Origin: JAPPHA01 sp963662705
GTDB lineage: Bacteria; Pseudomonadota; Alphaproteobacteria; Rhodobacterales; Rhodobacteraceae
Direction of reading: 5' to 3'
Assembly (NCBI GenBank): GCA_963662705.2
Contig: OY759767.1
Span: 1,674,001 to 1,738,000, forward strand
DNA length: 64,000 bases
Part shown: piece after piece, positions 48,845-57,597 of the stretch
Position numbering within the stretch: the first letter of the stretch is position 1
Layout of the letters: every line of letters starts with the position of its first letter
Translations under genes and position numbers: made by a program
Notes under the pieces: generated by a model
Databases searched by the model: none
The model's input: the letters and a program-made list of their open reading frames with translations, nothing else
Told to the model about the DNA's origin: nothing

Positions 48845-50399
48845 GTTCCGCTCGCGGAAAGACCGACTCCCGGCATAACCGGATGGGAAACCGGTTGCGG
48901 ATCAATTCGTCCGATTCGGTTCCGACATGCCCAGGGTAATGGTTGGCCAGGATCTCGCGCACGCGAACCCTGGCGCGCTCCCACATGTCCAGGGAACCGC
49001 TTTCTCTCCAGTCATCGATCGGGGTTCGGTCCGCGATTTCCGGATAGACATATTCCGTGGTCATCATTGCCAGTGTCTGGTCATGGCCAAGGAAGTGTCC
49101 GGGCCCGCGGACGACCTCCTCGATGACTCCCACGGACAGCGTGTCGTCGGTGACCTCGATCCCGCGCATGCATCGGCGCACGCTCGAGATCATTTCCGCA
49201 TCGATTACCATCGCTTCCAGCGAGCAACCGAGCAGGCTGGCTGTCATCCCGGCGGATTCGTAGACGAACGTCGGTCCGCTCAGCGCGGTCAGGGTACTGG
49301 TGACACCCTTCTCGTAACCCGACTGGTTGTCGGGCACCTTCGAGTCGGTCATGCTCGCGGCCACTCCGCTCGGCAGATCGAAAAACGTCATCATTTGTGC
49401 CATGCCGGCGCTCAACAGCGCTTGCTCACCGCCGCCGCCGGTAAAGGAGCCGGTACGAAGATCCGACACGAACGGCCAACCGCCGGCGATCACCGGATGC
49501 CCGGGACGCACCAGGTTGATCGCGGTCAGGGCGGCCAGGGTTTCGGCGACCACCTGCACCAGCGTCCCGGCGAGCGCCACCGGCGCCGTGGCGCCGGATT
49601 GAGGACCAGTCAGACTGAGGATGGGCATGCCGGCCCTCGCCGCGGACGTGGCGACGTTGCTGCTGTCCTGTGCAAAGGCCAGGGGCGAGACGACCGTGGT
49701 GGCATGGACGGAAAGGAATGGACGCCGCCGGAATGCGCCGTCACTCCCCAGCACGATGTCCAGCATGGCCACGATATCGGAAACATGTTCGGGCAGCGTG
49801 ATGCTGGATCCCAGGTGCTTCGCGGTGCCGCAGGCGCAGGCATAGACTGTGTTAAGATCCAGTTCGCGCCAGTCGAGGATGTCCGTTGCGACGACGGGAC
49901 GCGCGAACCATTGAATGTTTTGCAAGGTATCGCAAAGCCGGGCGAGGTCGAACAGGTCTTCCAGGGTCGAAGGCCGATATTCGCGGCTCTCGGAATCGAG
50001 CATTTTCACCGCTGCTCCGCCGGTGGCGAAATGGACCCGGTTGGCGTGTGCTTCGAGATCGTGGGCAGGTTTCTGGCCATGCAGGATGAACCCGCGCGCG
50101 GCGGAGGCGATCGTGTCCTCGACCAGCGAACGCGGAAACAGCAGGCGCCCGGCGTGGTCGATACGGCATCCCTTCGACCGGGCGAGATCCGTCACCGTGG
50201 GCGTCGGGTCCTTCATTCCGACTCGTTCGAGCAACTCCAACGCCGCGAGGTGGATGCGTTCCATGTCGCGGCGGCTCAGCGGCCCGTACATGCCACTTGG
50301 CGCACCGGCGGGTGGGGGTGCACATACGGCGGATTTCCTTGGACGGCCGCGACGCATCAGCGCAAGCGGGCCCGTGGAAGCGACCTGAAACCGTTCCAC
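48825..50399 (-). CDS. MttB-family (trimethylamine/betaine) methyltransferase
   Basis: A 524-residue protein of the trimethylamine methyltransferase family (LSRRDMERIHLAALELLERV, VHFATGGAAVKMLD, GSFTGGGGEQALLSAGMAQM, MTDSKVPDNQSGYEKG). No in-frame UAG interrupts it, so it is a non-pyrrolysine member; characterised ones such as MtgB demethylate glycine betaine or similar compounds to a corrinoid protein. The downstream overlapping flavoprotein could process the dimethylglycine product. No corrinoid protein gene is visible here. The listed start is GTG; M at 50357 or MYGPLSRRD further in are alternatives. Confidence 0.88.
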   Translation of the reverse strand: MERFQVASTGPLALMRRGRPRKSAVCAPPPAGAPSGMYGPLSRRDMERIHLAALELLERVGMKDPTPTVTDLARSKGCRIDHAGRLLFPRSLVEDTIASAARGFILHGQKPAHDLEAHANRVHFATGGAAVKMLDSESREYRPSTLEDLFDLARLCDTLQNIQWFARPVVATDILDWRELDLNTVYACACGTAKHLGSSITLPEHVSDIVAMLDIVLGSDGAFRRRPFLSVHATTVVSPLAFAQDSSNVATSAARAGMPILSLTGPQSGATAPVALAGTLVQVVAETLAALTAINLVRPGHPVIAGGWPFVSDLRTGSFTGGGGEQALLSAGMAQMMTFFDLPSGVAASMTDSKVPDNQSGYEKGVTSTLTALSGPTFVYESAGMTASLLGCSLEAMVIDAEMISSVRRCMRGIEVTDDTLSVGVIEEVVRGPGHFLGHDQTLAMMTTEYVYPEIADRTPIDDWRESGSLDMWERARVRVREILANHYPGHVGTESDELIRNRFPIRLCRESVFPRAERGQSKP

Positions 50400-50542
50400 G
50401 GATTTCCATGCGGACCCAAGGCAGGTGTGAACTGCACCCGGAAGCCGATCACGCGGCGATACGTGATCTCGTTGTTCCGATCGTCCGGTCCGCCCATGGC
50501 CATCACGCCTCCCGGATTTCCGGCGACCTGGCCCGAGGCGAC

Positions 50543-51172
50543 TTACCGGCCTGGAGACATCGAGCAGCGACCTCGTTCGGGATTGGGTTCCACCGATCGC
50601 TCCACGATTTCCGCCAGACGGTCGGCCCCGCCGACATAGGCGTCGTCAATCCAGATTTGCGGCACGGTAATCGGAGTCTTGTGGCCAACGATCGGTTTGA
50701 CCCGCGCGAGCATTTCGTAAAGCGAACGCGGACTCGCGACAACGTCATGGTACTCGTAATCGATTCCGGACGACTCGAGGTATGACTTAGCGCGAACGCA
50801 ATGAGGGCAGGTGGCCTTTCCGAATACGTGGTTTCCCCGAACCTCGCTGCGGCGTGCGTGCGCATCGATGATCGCCTCGGTCAGCACACCCCTGTTCAGC
50901 GCGTGTCCCTGACTGACAAGACGGCCCTCGACCAACACGATCGGCGCATGCCAGCCTCCTCTCGGGAGGGGACGCCACCACTCGGTCAGCCAGTCGCGAA
51001 CATCGAGCGATACCGGAATGCCGGACAGTTCATTCGCAAAGGTGTCGTGAATGACATCAAGTGTCAGCGAGCACTCCCCGCACGGAATCTTCACCTTGAA
51101 AGGACCCCATGAACCGGCCCAGCGGAAAAGCTGAACCTGAACTGGTGAACCGGATTCTGACAAATCAGCCAT
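50543..51172 (-). CDS. glutaredoxin with N-terminal CGEC thioredoxin-like domain
   Basis: From MADLSESGSPVQVQLFRWAG the protein is 209 residues. The C-terminal half is a glutaredoxin: HVFGKATCPHCVRAKSYLES with active-site C122-PHC-125 and TVPQIWIDDAYVGGADRLAE for the cis-Pro and glutathione-binding region. The N-terminal half (residues 10-105) has a second dithiol, C31-GEC-34, in VKIPCGECSLTLDVI, and GGWHAPIVLVEG in a cis-Pro-like position. The pair suggests an internal dithiol relay. The start chosen has AAGG eight bases upstream; upstream in-frame sequence is arginine-rich and not conserved-looking. Lies 71 bases after tldD. Confidence 0.85.
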   Translation of the reverse strand: MADLSESGSPVQVQLFRWAGSWGPFKVKIPCGECSLTLDVIHDTFANELSGIPVSLDVRDWLTEWWRPLPRGGWHAPIVLVEGRLVSQGHALNRGVLTEAIIDAHARRSEVRGNHVFGKATCPHCVRAKSYLESSGIDYEYHDVVASPRSLYEMLARVKPIVGHKTPITVPQIWIDDAYVGGADRLAEIVERSVEPNPERGRCSMSPGR

Positions 51173-51243
51173 CTCTTCGGCCTTCCTTGGTTGTTCGTCG
51201 CAACGGGGGGATCGATCGGCAGGCTTCATCCTGGTTCCGGTCT

Positions 51244-52668
51244 TCACAGGGCGCTTCCCCCGACGGTCAGCCCTTCGATAAGGATCGTTGGCTGGCCGAC
51301 GCCGACGGGAACCCACTGTCCTGCCTTGCCACAGGTCCCGATTCCGGGATCGAGTTTCATGTCGTTGCCTATGGCCCGAATCGTCCTGAGCGCGGTCGCT
51401 CCATCGCCGATCAGCGTCGCACCCTTGACCGGTTCACCGACCTTGCCGCCTTTCACCCTGTAGGCCTCCGTGCAACTGAAAACAAACTTGCCGTTGGTAA
51501 TGTCGACCTGACCGCCGCCGAACCCGACCGCATAGATTCCGTCGGAGATTTCGGAGACGATTTCAGACGGTTCGGCACTTCCGGATTTCATGAACGTGTT
51601 CGTCATTCGCGGCATTGGCGCGTGGCCGTACCCCTGCCGCCGGCCGTTTCCCGTTGGATCCACCCCCATCAGCCTGGCGTTCTGGCGATCCTGCAGGTAA
51701 CCGACAAGAATTCCGTCTTCGATGAGGACCGTGCGTCCGCTCGGCGTTCCCTCGTCATCAACCGAAATCGATCCCCGTCGATCGAGAATGGTCCCGTCGT
51801 CGATGACCGTGACTCCGGGAGCCGCAACCCGTTTCCCCATAAGGCCGGAAAAAACCGACGATTCCTTGCGGTTGAAGTCGCCTTCGAGGCCATGCCCGAC
51901 GGCCTCGTGCAAGAGGATTCCGGGCCAGCCACTTCCGAGCGCCACCTCCATGACTCCGGCCGGGGCCGGCACGGCCCCGAGATTGACCCTGGCGATCCGG
52001 ATCGCCTCCTGAACGACGGATTGCCACTTTTCCAGGTCCAGCAGTCCCGAAAGCTCGATTCGACCCCCGGTACCGGTGGAGCCCGTCTCCCTCCTGTCTC
52101 CCTCCTCGATGATGACAGAGACATTCAGCCGCGCCATTGGACGCACATCCCGGACGTGACCGCCTTCCGGCCTGAGAATTTCGACCTGCTGATACGATGT
52201 GGCGAGGGTGGCAGAAACCTGGATTACCCGGCGATCGAGATCTCTCGCATAGGCGTCGATCTCGCGAAGGACCCGGAGTTTTTCAGGGAAGTCGGCAGCC
52301 GCGATCGGATCGGCGTCCGTGTAGACCCTTCGATTTGTCGCCGGCGGTACGGGAGCCAGAATGCCCTTGCCGTCCCCGATCGCCAACCGGGCGATCTCGC
52401 CGGCTTGAGCAATGGATCTCTCGGAGATTTCCGTGGAGTGCGCGTATCCGACCGCTTCGTCGGAAACGCCACGAAGGCCGAATCCTTCAGCCACGTTGTA
52501 GGAAGCCGTCTTCAGCCTTTGATCGTCGAACACCAGGTTCTCGGAACGCATATGTTCGAGAAAGAGTTCAGCGTCGTTGGCACCCGTGGTCGCATCCCTA
52601 AGGAGACGGAGGGCCACATCCCGGTCGACATTGGTATCGAATGGCCGGAATTCCTGTTCCCGGATCAT
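51244..52668 (-). CDS. tldD: metalloprotease TldD
   Basis: Zinc protease of the TldD/TldE family acting on peptides such as modified antibiotics or antitoxins. From MIREQEFRPFDTNVDRDVAL the protein is 474 residues. The metal motif is H254-E255-x-x-x-H259 (LLHEAVGHGLEGDFN). Other family text: GTGGRIELSGLLDLEKW, TNTFMKSG and GFGGGQVDITNGKFVFSC. The start at 52668 follows GGGAGGACAGGAT. TldE is not in the window. Divergent from the cytochrome oxidase operon, as in many alphaproteobacteria. Confidence 0.95.
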   Translation of the reverse strand: MIREQEFRPFDTNVDRDVALRLLRDATTGANDAELFLEHMRSENLVFDDQRLKTASYNVAEGFGLRGVSDEAVGYAHSTEISERSIAQAGEIARLAIGDGKGILAPVPPATNRRVYTDADPIAAADFPEKLRVLREIDAYARDLDRRVIQVSATLATSYQQVEILRPEGGHVRDVRPMARLNVSVIIEEGDRRETGSTGTGGRIELSGLLDLEKWQSVVQEAIRIARVNLGAVPAPAGVMEVALGSGWPGILLHEAVGHGLEGDFNRKESSVFSGLMGKRVAAPGVTVIDDGTILDRRGSISVDDEGTPSGRTVLIEDGILVGYLQDRQNARLMGVDPTGNGRRQGYGHAPMPRMTNTFMKSGSAEPSEIVSEISDGIYAVGFGGGQVDITNGKFVFSCTEAYRVKGGKVGEPVKGATLIGDGATALRTIRAIGNDMKLDPGIGTCGKAGQWVPVGVGQPTILIEGLTVGGSAL

Positions 52669-53202
52669 ATCCTGTCCTCCCTGGTTTCCATGTATGGTAC
52701 CGGAAATCCGGGATTCACATAGCCTCATTTGGTTCGCCGGGCAAACGCGAACCGGTCACTTCACGGGCACGATCAAGTCGATGTTACGGCCACTGCAGGA
52801 CGTGAACGGCTCCCTCCGACCCGCTTTCGGCTCGGCGGAAGGCTCCATTCATGGCTGCGGACGCTACCAACGGTGAAATTTCAATCCCGGAATGTTGCAG
52901 CCTGCGCAGCCTCTGCACATGCCCTCGGGGACTAGGAGGGATCTGTGCCAGGGATCGGCTGCTGCCCGGTCGCGGCTCCGGTCACCGCAATTTCCGTCCG
53001 CAACTGCCGTGCGGGAACGCTGCCGAAGCCGGCTGACCGCCCGCTCGGGAACGACCGTGAAGATCGGCCCTGAAGCACTCCATGATGTCCATGTCGCGAG
53101 TCGGTTCGTAAACGGAAATTCCGGGCGATCTGCCGTTTGCAGAGCAATGTTTCCGCGCGTATAAGGTGCCGCCAAACGTGGCGGGCTTGCGGAGACCGGC
53201 AA
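52669..53202. other. divergent intergenic region between tldD and ctaC
   Basis: About 530 bases with no convincing gene. It should hold both promoters. GGAG at 53190-53193 is the ctaC ribosome-binding site. Confidence 0.4.
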
Positions 53203-54078
53203 ATGTACGTGAGAATCCTGAAACAGTTGTTTCGTGCTGCCGCTGTCGCAGTGCCCGTGGGGTTTGGGGGGCCTGTTCTGGGGCAGGACAGCATCCAAGG
53301 TCTCGAGGCAATCGGCAAGCCCGTGCCTGATGGCGTCAACTTTCAGCCGCCGGTTACCGAATTGGCGCGGGACCTCATCTGGCTGGACAACTTCCTGCTC
53401 GTCATCATTTCGCTGATTTCGCTCTTCGTTGTCGGTCTCCTGATATTCGTCGCGTTTCGCTACAATGAACGGGCCAATCCAGTCGCGGCGCGGTTTACCC
53501 ACAACACGCCTATCGAAATCGCCTGGACGGTAATTCCGGTCATAATCCTGCTGGTGATCATCCCGCCGTCACTGTCGCTGCTGTTCAAGCAAATGCGCAT
53601 TCCCGACGCTGAAGTCACCATCAAGGCAACCGGAAACCAGTGGTACTGGACGTATGAATACGTGGACCATGAGTTCGAGTTCGACAGTTTCATGCTGGAG
53701 CGCGAACAACTCGCAGAATTCGGATACGCAGACGACGAGTATCTCCTGGCCACGGACACCGCTGTCGTCATTCCGGTAGATCGGACGGTTGTGGTCCAGG
53801 TGACGGCGTCCGACGTGATCCACGCGTGGACAATTCCGGCATTCGGAGTCAAGCAGGACGGTGTTCCCGGCCGGCTGGCCGAACTCTGGTTCCGTGCCGA
53901 CCGGGAAGGCGTCTATTTCGGCCAGTGCTCCGAGCTTTGCGGCAAGGACCACAGCTACATGCCCATCACGGTCAAGGTGGTCGGCGAAGACGTATACGAA
54001 CAGTGGCTTGACCGGATGATCGAGGAGTATGCCGCGGCCCCGGGCGAGGCCGAGCCCCTGGTCGTCGCGAGCAATTGA
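53203..54078 (+). CDS. ctaC: cytochrome c oxidase subunit II
   Basis: CuA-bearing subunit of aa3-type oxidase, 291 residues. A signal peptide (MYVRILKQLFRAAAVAVPVG) ends near VLGQDS. Two transmembrane helices follow (LLVIISLISLFVVGLLIFVA and IAWTVIPVIILLVIIPPSLS). The CuA site is CSELCGKDHSYM plus the His of DVIHAWTIPAFGVKQD; KATGNQWYWTYEY is the aromatic electron-entry patch. Start chosen from GGAG eight bases upstream. Subunit I is not between this gene and ctaB, so it must be elsewhere. Confidence 0.97.
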   Translation: MYVRILKQLFRAAAVAVPVGFGGPVLGQDSIQGLEAIGKPVPDGVNFQPPVTELARDLIWLDNFLLVIISLISLFVVGLLIFVAFRYNERANPVAARFTHNTPIEIAWTVIPVIILLVIIPPSLSLLFKQMRIPDAEVTIKATGNQWYWTYEYVDHEFEFDSFMLEREQLAEFGYADDEYLLATDTAVVIPVDRTVVVQVTASDVIHAWTIPAFGVKQDGVPGRLAELWFRADREGVYFGQCSELCGKDHSYMPITVKVVGEDVYEQWLDRMIEEYAAAPGEAEPLVVASN

Positions 54079-54155
54079 AGGGTACACCACCAACCGGGAT
54101 TCTGGCCGGATCTCGGGCCCGGTCCTGCCAGTTCGCCAAGCGGGTGCATTGAATC

Positions 54156-55112
54156 GTGAACCAAACTGCAGTCAGGGACCAGTTCGATTGTGCGGAGGTA
54201 GGCGATTACCTGCGCCTGATGAAGCCGCGGGTCATGTCGCTGGCCGTGTTCACTGCCGCAGTCGGAATTCTTGTCGCGCCGAATCCGGTTCATCCCGTCC
54301 TTTTTCTTGCCTCTGTGCTGTTCATCGCGCTCGGCGCGGGAGCCGCCGGAGCTCTCAACATGTGGTGGGACGCCGACATCGACGGGGTGATGAAAAGAAC
54401 ACGGAATCGACCGATTCCGGCAGGCCGGATCGGCAGGGAATCGGCACTCGCTTTCGGCCTTTGGCTTGTGGGGATTTCGGTCGGGATGCTGGCGCTTACG
54501 GCGAATTTCCTCGCGGCCGGGTTGCTTGCCGCTGCCATCTTCTATTATGTCGTCATCTACTCTGCCTGGCTCAAGCGCCTGACGCCGGAAAACATCGTCA
54601 TCGGAGGGGCTGCAGGAGCATTGCCGCCGGTGATCGGTTGGGTTGCGGCCACAGGAATGATCGGTTTCGAGGGCATCTTGATGTTTCTCCTGGTCTTCCT
54701 GTGGACCCCGCCGCATTTCTGGGCCCTCGCCCTTTTCACCGACGAGGATTATCGCAAGGCAGGCGTGCCGATGCTGCCCGTGACCCACGGCGAGCACGTC
54801 ACCCGAAACCGTATCCTGGTCTACGTGATTGCGCTCGTTCCGGTATCCCTGGTGGTCGCATTCACGCCGATCGGCGGACCGGTTTACCTGGTCGTGTCGC
54901 TTGTCCTCGGAATCCTGTTGCTGTCTTCGGCAATGGCCCTGAGAGCAAGAAAAGCGGAACAGGCGCGGCAGGACCGGCATGAGCGCGAAAGGACATTCTT
55001 CCGGTTTTCGATCGCTTACCTGTTTCTGCTGTTCCTGGGTCTGGCAGCCGATGCAGGTTTGAAGGCGGCGGGCCTGTTCACGTTCTGGCCCATCTGGTTC
55101 GGAGTGGCTTGA
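54156..55112 (+). CDS. ctaB: protoheme IX farnesyltransferase (heme O synthase)
   Basis: Adds a farnesyl group to heme B to form heme O. UbiA-type membrane protein of 318 residues starting at GTG. Prenyl-diphosphate motif NMWWDADIDGVMKRTRNRPI and the second motif YSAWLKRLTPENIVIGGAAG are clear, with about eight hydrophobic segments. It is followed after one base by the next small gene. Heme A synthase (ctaA) is not in the window. Confidence 0.96.
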   Translation: MNQTAVRDQFDCAEVGDYLRLMKPRVMSLAVFTAAVGILVAPNPVHPVLFLASVLFIALGAGAAGALNMWWDADIDGVMKRTRNRPIPAGRIGRESALAFGLWLVGISVGMLALTANFLAAGLLAAAIFYYVVIYSAWLKRLTPENIVIGGAAGALPPVIGWVAATGMIGFEGILMFLLVFLWTPPHFWALALFTDEDYRKAGVPMLPVTHGEHVTRNRILVYVIALVPVSLVVAFTPIGGPVYLVVSLVLGILLLSSAMALRARKAEQARQDRHERERTFFRFSIAYLFLLFLGLAADAGLKAAGLFTFWPIWFGVA

Positions 55113-55113
55113 A

Positions 55114-55320
55114 ATGCAGGTCCGGACTCGACACGATGGCACGCAGCCGGATTCCGCGCTGCATCTCCGGAGAAAACGCTCGAATGCAACGATCGGGTTC
55201 ATACTGGGTGCTTTTGTCGTGCTCGTTTTCGCAATCACCATCGTGAAGATGAAGAACGGCGCCTCGATGGAAGCATACGATCATGTGCTGCGGCCATCCT
55301 TGCTGGAGAAGGAAGGATGA
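55114..55320 (+). CDS. small single-helix protein in the oxidase operon
   Basis: 68 residues: a basic N-terminus (LHLRRKRSNATIG), one transmembrane helix (FILGAFVVLVFAITIVKM) and a short tail. Small proteins of this kind stand between ctaB and ctaG in alphaproteobacterial operons and are sometimes called CoxF. Position supports a role in oxidase assembly; none is shown. It begins one base after the ctaB stop and overlaps ctaG by ATGA, so translation is coupled. Confidence 0.8.
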   Translation: MQVRTRHDGTQPDSALHLRRKRSNATIGFILGAFVVLVFAITIVKMKNGASMEAYDHVLRPSLLEKEG

Positions 55321-55907
55321 CCGGGGGGACACGTAACTCCAACAGCCGTCTCGCCACCCGGTTGCTTCTGCTTGCGTGCGGAATGCTTACGCTGTCTTTT
55401 GCGTCTGTTCCGCTTTACGACTGGTTTTGCCGCGTCACCGGGTTTGGCGGGGAAACCCGCATCGCTTCGACCGCGGCCACCAATTCCGACGTCAGTGAAC
55501 AAACGGTCAGGGTTCGTTTCGATGCCTCGCTTGAAGCGGGCATGCCCTGGGAATTCGAACCGGTTGAACGCCAGATGACGCTAAGGATCGGCGAAACGGC
55601 CATGGTGTTCTACCGGGCAATGAACCCGACGGACGAAGTCCTTGCCGGCTCCGCAAGCTTCAATGTCTATCCTTATGCGGCCGGGCTGTATTTCAACAAG
55701 ATCGAGTGTTTCTGTTTCCAAAAACAGGTACTTGAGCCCGGTGAAGAAGTCAGGATGCCGGTTTCCTTCTTTGTCGATCCGGAAATCCTGGAAGATCCCG
55801 ATTCGCAGTACATCCGTTCGATAACGTTGTCCTACACGTTCCACCTGGCGGATCTGCCGGAGCAGCATGCACGCCTTGCTCCTCCTGGCGAAACGGAATT
55901 CAACTGA
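55317..55907 (+). CDS. ctaG: cytochrome c oxidase assembly protein CtaG (Cox11)
   Basis: Copper chaperone delivering Cu to the CuB site. The 196-residue protein has one N-terminal helix (RLLLLACGMLTLSFASVPLY) followed by DWFCRVTGFGG and the copper-binding IECFCFQKQVLEPGEEVRMP segment, with the CxC-like CFCF pair. Length fits Cox11. The start overlaps the upstream stop (ATGA). Confidence 0.96.
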   Translation: MTGGTRNSNSRLATRLLLLACGMLTLSFASVPLYDWFCRVTGFGGETRIASTAATNSDVSEQTVRVRFDASLEAGMPWEFEPVERQMTLRIGETAMVFYRAMNPTDEVLAGSASFNVYPYAAGLYFNKIECFCFQKQVLEPGEEVRMPVSFFVDPEILEDPDSQYIRSITLSYTFHLADLPEQHARLAPPGETEFN

Positions 55908-55969
55908 TTGGATGCATCCCGGCACGCCCGGCAGGGCGGCAACGAAAAAAGAAAGCAACCGAGTAAGGC

Positions 55970-56761
55970 ATGGCACACGCTAGAAACCACGACTACCACA
56001 TCCTGAACCCGAGCATCTGGCCGTTTTTCGGTGCAATCGGCGCCTTCACGTTTCTTTCCGGAACGGTGCTGTTCATGAAAGACATTACGCCGTTCCTGAT
56101 GATGGGTGGCCTGGCTCTGATCTTCTACGTCATGTTCGGCTGGTGGAGCGAAGTCATCGACGAGGCCCATACCGGTGATCACACCTCTGTCGTGGTCATT
56201 GGCCTCAGGTACGGCATGCTCTTGTTCATCATTTCCGAGGTCATGTTCTTTGCGGCGTGGTTCTGGTCGTTTTTCAAGCACGCAATGTACCCCATGACGG
56301 AAGGTGCTGGCGGAGTTTGGCCCCCGGTTGGTGTCGAGCCTTTCGACCCATGGCACTTGCCGTTGATCAATACGCTCGTCCTGTTGTGTTCGGGCTGTTT
56401 CGCTACATGGGCCCACCATGCAATCGCCCATGAGAATGACCACAAGGCATTGAGACAGGGCCTGTTCGGTGCGATCATCCTGGGAATCCTTTTCACGGTC
56501 CTTCAGGCCTACGAGTACAGCCACGCCGGATTCGGATTCAGCGGAAACATTTACGGTGCCAACTTCTTCATGGCTACGGGTTTCCACGGATTCCACGTCA
56601 TCATCGGAACGTTATTCCTGACCGTCTGCCTGTTTCGCGCGATGTCGGGGCATTTTTCCCGGGAACGCCACGTCGGTTACGAGGCGGCGGCGTGGTATTG
56701 GCACTTCGTCGATGTCGTGTGGCTGTTCCTGTTTTTCGCCGTTTACATCTGGGGAAGCTGA
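55970..56761 (+). CDS. ctaE: cytochrome c oxidase subunit III
   Basis: Seven-helix subunit of 263 residues. It starts MAHARNHDYHILNPSIWPF and contains FIISEVMFFAAWFWSFFKHA, VGVEPFDPWHLPLINTLVLL, ATGFHGFHVIIGTLFL and a C-terminal WYWHFVDVVWLFLFFAVYIW, all conserved in subunit III. Lies 62 bases after ctaG, same operon. Confidence 0.97.
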   Translation: MAHARNHDYHILNPSIWPFFGAIGAFTFLSGTVLFMKDITPFLMMGGLALIFYVMFGWWSEVIDEAHTGDHTSVVVIGLRYGMLLFIISEVMFFAAWFWSFFKHAMYPMTEGAGGVWPPVGVEPFDPWHLPLINTLVLLCSGCFATWAHHAIAHENDHKALRQGLFGAIILGILFTVLQAYEYSHAGFGFSGNIYGANFFMATGFHGFHVIIGTLFLTVCLFRAMSGHFSRERHVGYEAAAWYWHFVDVVWLFLFFAVYIWGS

Positions 56762-56833
56762 TCCCGGCGTTTCCCCCGTTTCGCGGCCTCGCGTCCCGCA
56801 CGACAGACCGGGGCGAAAAACAGGGCGTTTGAC

Positions 56834-57532
56834 GTGTCTCGCCGGATGATCTTTCCAATCCTGCTCGGGTTGTCCGGTACACTGGCCCTCCTTGCTCTCG
56901 GAAACTGGCAACTCGACCGGCTGGAGTGGAAGACTGACCTGCTCGCGGAAATCGATGCACGCATGCAGGCAGCCCCGGTACCGATTCCGCTCGATCCGGA
57001 CCCGGATCGCCATGCATATCTCCGCGTGTCCGTAACGGGACAAACCCGGGGACTGGAGTTGCACGTACTGACCAGCGATCGAACCCTTGGTCCCGGATTT
57101 CGGATTGTCGTACCGTTGATCGCGGGCGAAGGCCGCGTCTATCTCGCGGACCTGGGCTTTGTTCCGGAAACGGAGAAAAACCATGAACGACCAGCGATGG
57201 CAATTCGCGTCGAAGGGAACCTGGTCTGGCCGCGAGAAGTTGACCGCCTGTTCACGCCGGACCCCGATCTCGAGAAAAACATCTGGTTCGCGAGGGATGT
57301 CGAGCGAATGGCGGCGGAACTCGGGACGAGCCCTGTCCTGGTCGTGGCGGACAGGATCAGGCGCCCGGACGGCTCGGGCAGGACTTCGTGGACGATGACC
57401 AGGCCTGCGCCCGTCGATGCGAACATCCCCAATGACCATCTGGAATACGCCATCACATGGTTTTCACTTGCATGCGTGTGGAGCTTGATGACAATTTTTT
57501 GGCTGTGGCGTATCAGGCGCGGAGCCATCTGA
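56834..57532 (+). CDS. SURF1 family oxidase assembly protein
   Basis: Heme-insertion factor for aa3 oxidase, 232 residues from a GTG. Two terminal transmembrane helices flank a periplasmic domain: FPILLGLSGTLALLALGNWQ at the start and ITWFSLACVWSLMTIFWLW at the end. GNWQLDRLEWKTDLL and YLADLGFVPETEK fit the family. In many relatives a DUF983 gene lies between ctaE and surf1; it is missing here, where the gap is only 72 bases. Confidence 0.92.
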   Translation: MSRRMIFPILLGLSGTLALLALGNWQLDRLEWKTDLLAEIDARMQAAPVPIPLDPDPDRHAYLRVSVTGQTRGLELHVLTSDRTLGPGFRIVVPLIAGEGRVYLADLGFVPETEKNHERPAMAIRVEGNLVWPREVDRLFTPDPDLEKNIWFARDVERMAAELGTSPVLVVADRIRRPDGSGRTSWTMTRPAPVDANIPNDHLEYAITWFSLACVWSLMTIFWLWRIRRGAI

Positions 57533-57597
57533 CGCCATCCCCTGGGTCTTGCGGTGAGGGACGACCGTTTCAGCACTTCCGATAGTGAGAAGCCGCC

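Noticed and set aside
48825..50399. Pyrrolysine-containing trimethylamine methyltransferase
   Set aside because: The gene has no in-frame UAG; it belongs to the non-pyrrolysine MttB group.
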